From Rhizaria sp. SCN 62-66 (taxonomy: Eukaryota; Rhizaria, unplaced), in NCBI GenBank assembly GCA_001724265.1, contig MEDY01000169.1, positions 21,369 through 85,368 on the forward strand: a DNA stretch of 64,000 bases. Reading direction: 5' to 3'. Within the stretch, counting starts at the first letter, position 1; each line of letters opens with the position of its first letter. Under the pieces are notes generated by a model, which saw only the letters and a list, made by a program, of their open reading frames with translations, searched no databases and was not told the origin of the DNA. This document shows positions 60,140 through 64,000 of this stretch, one piece after another. The position numbers were made by a program, and so were the translations under genes.

Positions 60140-62290
60140 TCACGCCCAATCGTCGTCATCATCATCACCGTTATTGCGATTGCTCTCCGCCTTAGTATCG
60201 ACCCCCATCACTCTCGCACTCGAGCTTGAGATCGAGCTCGAGCTACTGCTGCCACCGCCGCTGCTACTCGCGCCGCCAACCCCCGAGCCCCCGCCCCCGG
60301 CCGCGGCGCCGGCGCCTGCGACAGTAACGCCCGCCGCGGCCGCCTGGTGGAGCTGCAGCGCGGTGGCCTTGAGCAGCCTGCGCGCGCGCACAACGAGCGG
60401 CTGCCGCAAATCGAAGTCGGCCGCCACGCGCTCCCGCAGCGCCGCCAGCGCCGCCGCCGCGCTCGCGGCAGACGCGCTGCTCCCCGTCCCGGTGTGAGCG
60501 CTGTTGGCGGCGGCGATGGCGCGCTGGGCGCGGACGCCCTTGGCGCGGAACTGCTCGTACACGGTCTGCGCTTGCTGCAGCCAGGCCGCCAGCGCGTCGA
60601 GGGAGCGCGCACGGAACGCAACCTCGCGCCGCGCCCAGTCGACGAGACTGCCGCTCGCGACACGGCCGCTACTCGCAATCGCCCCAGAGCTGTTGTCGGC
60701 GGCGCCAGCGGCGGCGCCAGCGGCGGCGGCAATGGAGGCGCCAGCGGCGGCGACGGCGGCCGTCCAACCCCCGGAGACACGTGAACTCGCACTCGCTGTC
60801 GCACTGCTCGGATCGCTAGCATTGGTAGCACTGCTCGTGTTGTAAGGGGCGGGCACGGGGGCGCGGAGGCGCGCCTCGACCTCCGCGAGCAGCGTGGCGA
60901 CGCCGGCCATCTCGGCCGCAGCGGCGGCGTCGGCCTTGGCGTCGGCGGCCCGCAGCACGCGGGACACACCCCCGGGGACACTGCTCGCCGCTGCCGCCGC
61001 CGCTGCCGCTGCCGCTGTATTGCCAGATCTTGTAGCAGCAGCAGCGGTGGTGGCGGGGGCGTTACTAGACTTGGAGCGGACACCAGGGCCGGCAGGGACG
61101 GGGGCGGTGGCAGCCGCGGCAGCGCTCATAGCAGCAGCGGACGGCAGCAGCTGCTGCTGCTGTTGCTGCTGCTGGCGCTGCTGGTGGAGCTGCTGCTGCG
61201 CGGCGCGCGAGAGCGACTGCTGCTCGAGCGCGGCCCGCACCCGCTCGCGCATCTCCAGCGGGATCGCCGGCGCCACACGCACGCGGCCGCTGCTGCTGCT
61301 GCTGTTGGTGTTGTTGTTATACACGGTGGTCGAGCTCGCGCTGGCGCTAGAGCTGGCGATGTTGGCCGCAGCAGCAGTAGCAGTCGGGGCAGTCGGGGCA
61401 GGACGCTTGGCGCGAGAGCTGCTGCTTATATCACTGCTACCGCTGCCAGTGCCAGTGCTAGTACCGCTGCTGGTGGCTGCAGCGCTGTTGGCGCCGCCGC
61501 TGTGGGCGCCGCTGATGCTGTGCGTGTGGTGGTAGGACGACAGCAGCGCGGAGGGCCGGTTCGGCGCGGTGAGGAACTTGCTCTGGCCCGGCAGCGACAC
61601 CGCCGATAGGGGCGCCAGCGCCGCCGCCCCCGCCCCCGCCGCCCCCGCCCCGGCGCCTGCGCCGCCGGAGCTGCTCGAGCTGGCACTCGCGCTCGCGCTA
61701 GCGGCGCTGAGAGGCGAGGACAGCGAGGACAGCGAGGGCCGCGCCGCAGCGGTGGTGGCGGCGCGGGCGACGAAGCGGCCGGCAATGGCGCCAGCGACGG
61801 TGAAGCGGCTCGCGCGCGCGCCCGCGTCAAGCGCGGCCATCAGAAAGGCTGTCGCCTCGTCCTCCTCGGCCTCCGCGGCGGGGTCACGCGCGGCGGGGCG
61901 AGGTCCGGCCTGGAGCGCGGCGGCGCGACCAAGGTGCTCCGCGGCCGGGTCCCAGGGCGCGGCGCGGTACAGGAAGCAGCTGGAGGCGCGCTCGCGCGTC
62001 GCGTCCAGCTCGAACAACGCGCTGCCAATGCGCAGGCGCGCGCGGCGGTCGCCCGCTGCGCTGCCTGGGAGCGTGAGGGAGGCGGCGGAGTCCGCGCTGG
62101 AGGCGTCCGAGGGAGAAGGGAGCGAGACGGAGCCCGTGGGGGAGGACTTGAGGGCGGACACGAGCTGCTCAGCAATAGGGAGTGGAAGCCGAAAGAAGTA
62201 GGACGCGCCGCACTGCGCGGAGTCGCGCGCGGGGCCCGCCAGGTGCGAGGGGCCGACGACGACATGCTCGTTCGCGACGGTGGTGCTCAT
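60140..62290 (-). CDS. Unrecognised protein with globular N-terminus and helical C-terminus
   Basis: Single exon, 716 residues, TGA stop, start ATG at 62290. I do not recognise the family. The first ~180 residues look globular: SYFFRLPLPIAEQLVSALK, then RARLRIGSALFELDA, SCFLYRAAPWD, and TVAGAIAGRFVARA. The middle is Ser/Ala/Gly low complexity with a Gln-rich helix (AAQQQLHQQRQQQQ). The C-terminal third is helical (LVDWARREVAFRARSLDALA and LAALRERVAADFDLRQPLVV as landmarks) and ends with an acidic DGDDDDDDWA-like tail. No signal peptide or membrane segment is visible. The arrangement of a small beta-rich N-terminal domain and a helical C-terminus could fit a transcription or chromatin factor, but I have no motif to support that. 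It converges with the TBC gene and starts head-to-head with the surface protein gene. Confidence 0.7.
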   Translation of the reverse strand: MSTTVANEHVVVGPSHLAGPARDSAQCGASYFFRLPLPIAEQLVSALKSSPTGSVSLPSPSDASSADSAASLTLPGSAAGDRRARLRIGSALFELDATRERASSCFLYRAAPWDPAAEHLGRAAALQAGPRPAARDPAAEAEEDEATAFLMAALDAGARASRFTVAGAIAGRFVARAATTAAARPSLSSLSSPLSAASASASASSSSSGGAGAGAGAAGAGAAALAPLSAVSLPGQSKFLTAPNRPSALLSSYHHTHSISGAHSGGANSAAATSSGTSTGTGSGSSDISSSSRAKRPAPTAPTATAAAANIASSSASASSTTVYNNNTNSSSSSGRVRVAPAIPLEMRERVRAALEQQSLSRAAQQQLHQQRQQQQQQQQLLPSAAAMSAAAAATAPVPAGPGVRSKSSNAPATTAAAATRSGNTAAAAAAAAAASSVPGGVSRVLRAADAKADAAAAAEMAGVATLLAEVEARLRAPVPAPYNTSSATNASDPSSATASASSRVSGGWTAAVAAAGASIAAAAGAAAGAADNSSGAIASSGRVASGSLVDWARREVAFRARSLDALAAWLQQAQTVYEQFRAKGVRAQRAIAAANSAHTGTGSSASAASAAAALAALRERVAADFDLRQPLVVRARRLLKATALQLHQAAAAGVTVAGAGAAAGGGGSGVGGASSSGGGSSSSSSISSSSARVMGVDTKAESNRNNGDDDDDDWA

Positions 62291-63091
62291 CGGGACGGAG
62301 TTGGCGCCAGTATATTCGGCTTCTGCGTTCGAAGGGAAAGGCTGTGTTTTAAGAAGTAATTAAAAGAAATTCGTAGATTTGATGTAAATTTCAACCCTGA
62401 TTTGTTGCATGCAGAACATTTGACGGTCAAAACTACTCACGGGAATTTACACATCAAAAAAGGCCTCAAGATCCATCCTCTCACGCCAACACCACAAACA
62501 TATCAACAAATACGACTTGTCCTGGTGGCTGCTGCCTCTCCAAGGGGGATGGAGGTGAGACTCCGGACTTGCGGAAATGACGAATCCGCAATTGTTGTAT
62601 TGTGTAACCTTATTTTGCTTAGGTATTTGCAATGGCAAGCTATGTGTTAATATGGTACAGCTTTTAATATGCTCTGACTGACTATATTATCGGCGACCAC
62701 GCGCTCGAAGTTGCTAGTCACTTGCTGCTCTTGGATCAACCGCGCCTCTACGAGCGAACTGACGTGGAAACTTTACGAAACACTAGCAATGGTGTATTTA
62801 AGCCGTATTTCTTTTTTATTTTCTATTACATCTTCATGTTTTCTTTCAACCGTGCCTCTTGGCTGTCAGAAGGCTGCTTCACTCGCTACCATGGGCCTCG
62901 TTTAAACGCAAAGTTCATGCCTGCTCACCACCACCCACCTTTACCTTTCATGACTCAATTTCCCTTCCACTTCCATTTGCTATTTTAAACGCGCCTCTGG
63001 GCTGGCCGTATTAATATCCTTCGCATGTTTCGCCTCCCCCGTTCTTCATCATAATTCAATAATCCTTCAACAAAGGTTGACACGCGTCGCA
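62291..63091. promoter_or_regulatory. Divergent intergenic region before the surface-protein gene
   Basis: About 800 bases, pyrimidine-rich on the plus strand from about 62920 to 63060. Short frames such as 62722-62988 have no ATG-led recognisable product. No RNA gene was found by eye. Confidence 0.4.
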
Positions 63092-64000
63092 ATGGCACCC
63101 TACCACCGCGACCAGGGACAGTCTCCCCGTCTAACTTCGCTGCTAACGGCTATGTTCCTACTGTTGACACTTATGTGGTGTTTCTGCGGCCTCGTCTCGG
63201 CTCTCCCCACCCTGGCGTCATTCCGCGTGACTTTGGAGAACCCGTCCCTGCGCAGCCTTTATCTAGGTTACACTTGGTACAACATAACCTCTCTTCTGCC
63301 AAATGCGACGAACAGTGCCGTAATGACGCGCTGTAATGGCGCGCCAGACGCTCTTCGCTATATTGAGGGCACTCGGGGTTATCATTCTCCGACCGCTCCG
63401 ATGCCAGCCGGAGCAACGGTGTGGGAGGAATCCGTCACTCCGGTGGACAAAACCTACATGTCAATTGTTTACCGCGCTGCGTCAACGAAGGAGATGTCAT
63501 GTTCGATTTATACCCAGGACGGAACAGTACAGCTCGCCAGTGAGTCTATTGTCCAGCAAACAGCTCTGCGGCGTGTGGCGCAGGTCACGGTCTCCACGAC
63601 GGGAACGACATTCACCATTCCGGACCAGGCGAACACGGTACAGCTGTACTCACGCACAGACAAGTACGAGATAGCGGGCCCTACGTTGCCAACATTTGCG
63701 CTTACAAAAGCGTCCGCGGTATACTACACCATGACTAAGACGACGACGCCGACGATTACATATGTCGTGGCGCCAAAGTTAGACGTCTTCGCATCGACAC
63801 TCGCGCCGGAGCTGACAAGCTCGTCCGTGATGGTCAGCGCAAACGTCACTGTGAGGCTGTACTCGAGTAGCCGCACCATTGTCCTTACACCCGCGGCGCC
63901 AACCTTTGTGTACGTCACCAACACAGACGTGAACAACTTCGCGACATCCAAATGGAGTCTCGCGCTTTCGCCCACAATCTACTCGGACTGGATCATCGCC
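63092..64000 (+). CDS. Secreted or surface protein, N-terminal part, runs off the window
   Basis: An ATG at 63092 opens a frame of 303 codons that is still open at the last base. It starts with a short basic leader and a long hydrophobic stretch (LLTAMFLLLTLMWCFCGL, about residues 18-35) ending near SALPTLA, a good signal peptide. The exported part has N-glycosylation sequons (NITS, NATN, NVTV), few cysteines, and many Thr, Ser and Val in short beta-like stretches such as TTGTTFTIPDQANTVQLYS. No known domain is recognised. It lacks the Ala/Asn/Gln runs of most neighbours and in that respect resembles the HEPN-like gene. It contains no in-frame TAG. The rest of the protein lies beyond the window. 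Confidence 0.7.
   Translation, partial: MAPYHRDQGQSPRLTSLLTAMFLLLTLMWCFCGLVSALPTLASFRVTLENPSLRSLYLGYTWYNITSLLPNATNSAVMTRCNGAPDALRYIEGTRGYHSPTAPMPAGATVWEESVTPVDKTYMSIVYRAASTKEMSCSIYTQDGTVQLASESIVQQTALRRVAQVTVSTTGTTFTIPDQANTVQLYSRTDKYEIAGPTLPTFALTKASAVYYTMTKTTTPTITYVVAPKLDVFASTLAPELTSSSVMVSANVTVRLYSSSRTIVLTPAAPTFVYVTNTDVNNFATSKWSLALSPTIYSDWIIA

Overview
The window is nuclear DNA of a eukaryotic microbe (protist). Coding regions are GC-rich and full of Ala, Ser, Asn, Gln and Gly runs, while intergenic DNA is AT-rich. Several genes carry short introns of 124-259 bases, and AATAAA signals lie downstream of some genes. Recognisable products are eukaryotic: INCENP, XPR1, metaxin, WDR17, a TOG-domain protein and a TBC protein. 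I cannot place the species from this sequence. A TOGARAM-type TOG protein hints at a flagellated relative, but this is weak.

Layout, left to right. (1) 489-6849 minus: TOG-domain protein, three exons. (2) 7979-11462 plus: INCENP, four exons. (3) 12159-13334 minus: pantoate-beta-alanine ligase, two exons. (4) 13702-20874 plus: WDR17-like protein, three exons. (5) 21465-27330 plus: SPX-EXS phosphate exporter of the XPR1 type, two exons. (6) 28405-37161 plus: giant low-complexity protein with three in-frame TAG codons. (7) 37850-39539 minus: metaxin-like protein, four exons. (8) 40045-41664 minus: pyroglutamyl-peptidase I. (9) 42940-47295 plus: unknown 1451-codon protein with two HEPN-like motifs and nine in-frame TAG codons. 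(10) 48632-50512 plus: Ala/Pro-rich protein with one membrane segment. (11) 51589-59910 plus: TBC1D23-like protein. (12) 60140-62290 minus: unrecognised protein. (13) 63092 to the window end, plus: secreted or surface protein, partial. No operon-like functional grouping is visible; the genes serve unrelated cell functions.

The main discovery is a probable variant nuclear genetic code in which UAG is a sense codon. Genes 6 and 9 each keep one reading frame across 3 and 9 TAG codons, with no in-frame TAA or TGA. All 12 complete genes end in TAA (5) or TGA (7), none in TAG. Repeat units around two TAGs favour Gln or Glu, but the amino acid is not proven. A second system-level signal is the splice donor: 11 of 12 deduced introns begin GTACG rather than GTAAG or GTGAG. 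A 25-base poly-C tract also sits just upstream of one 3' splice site.
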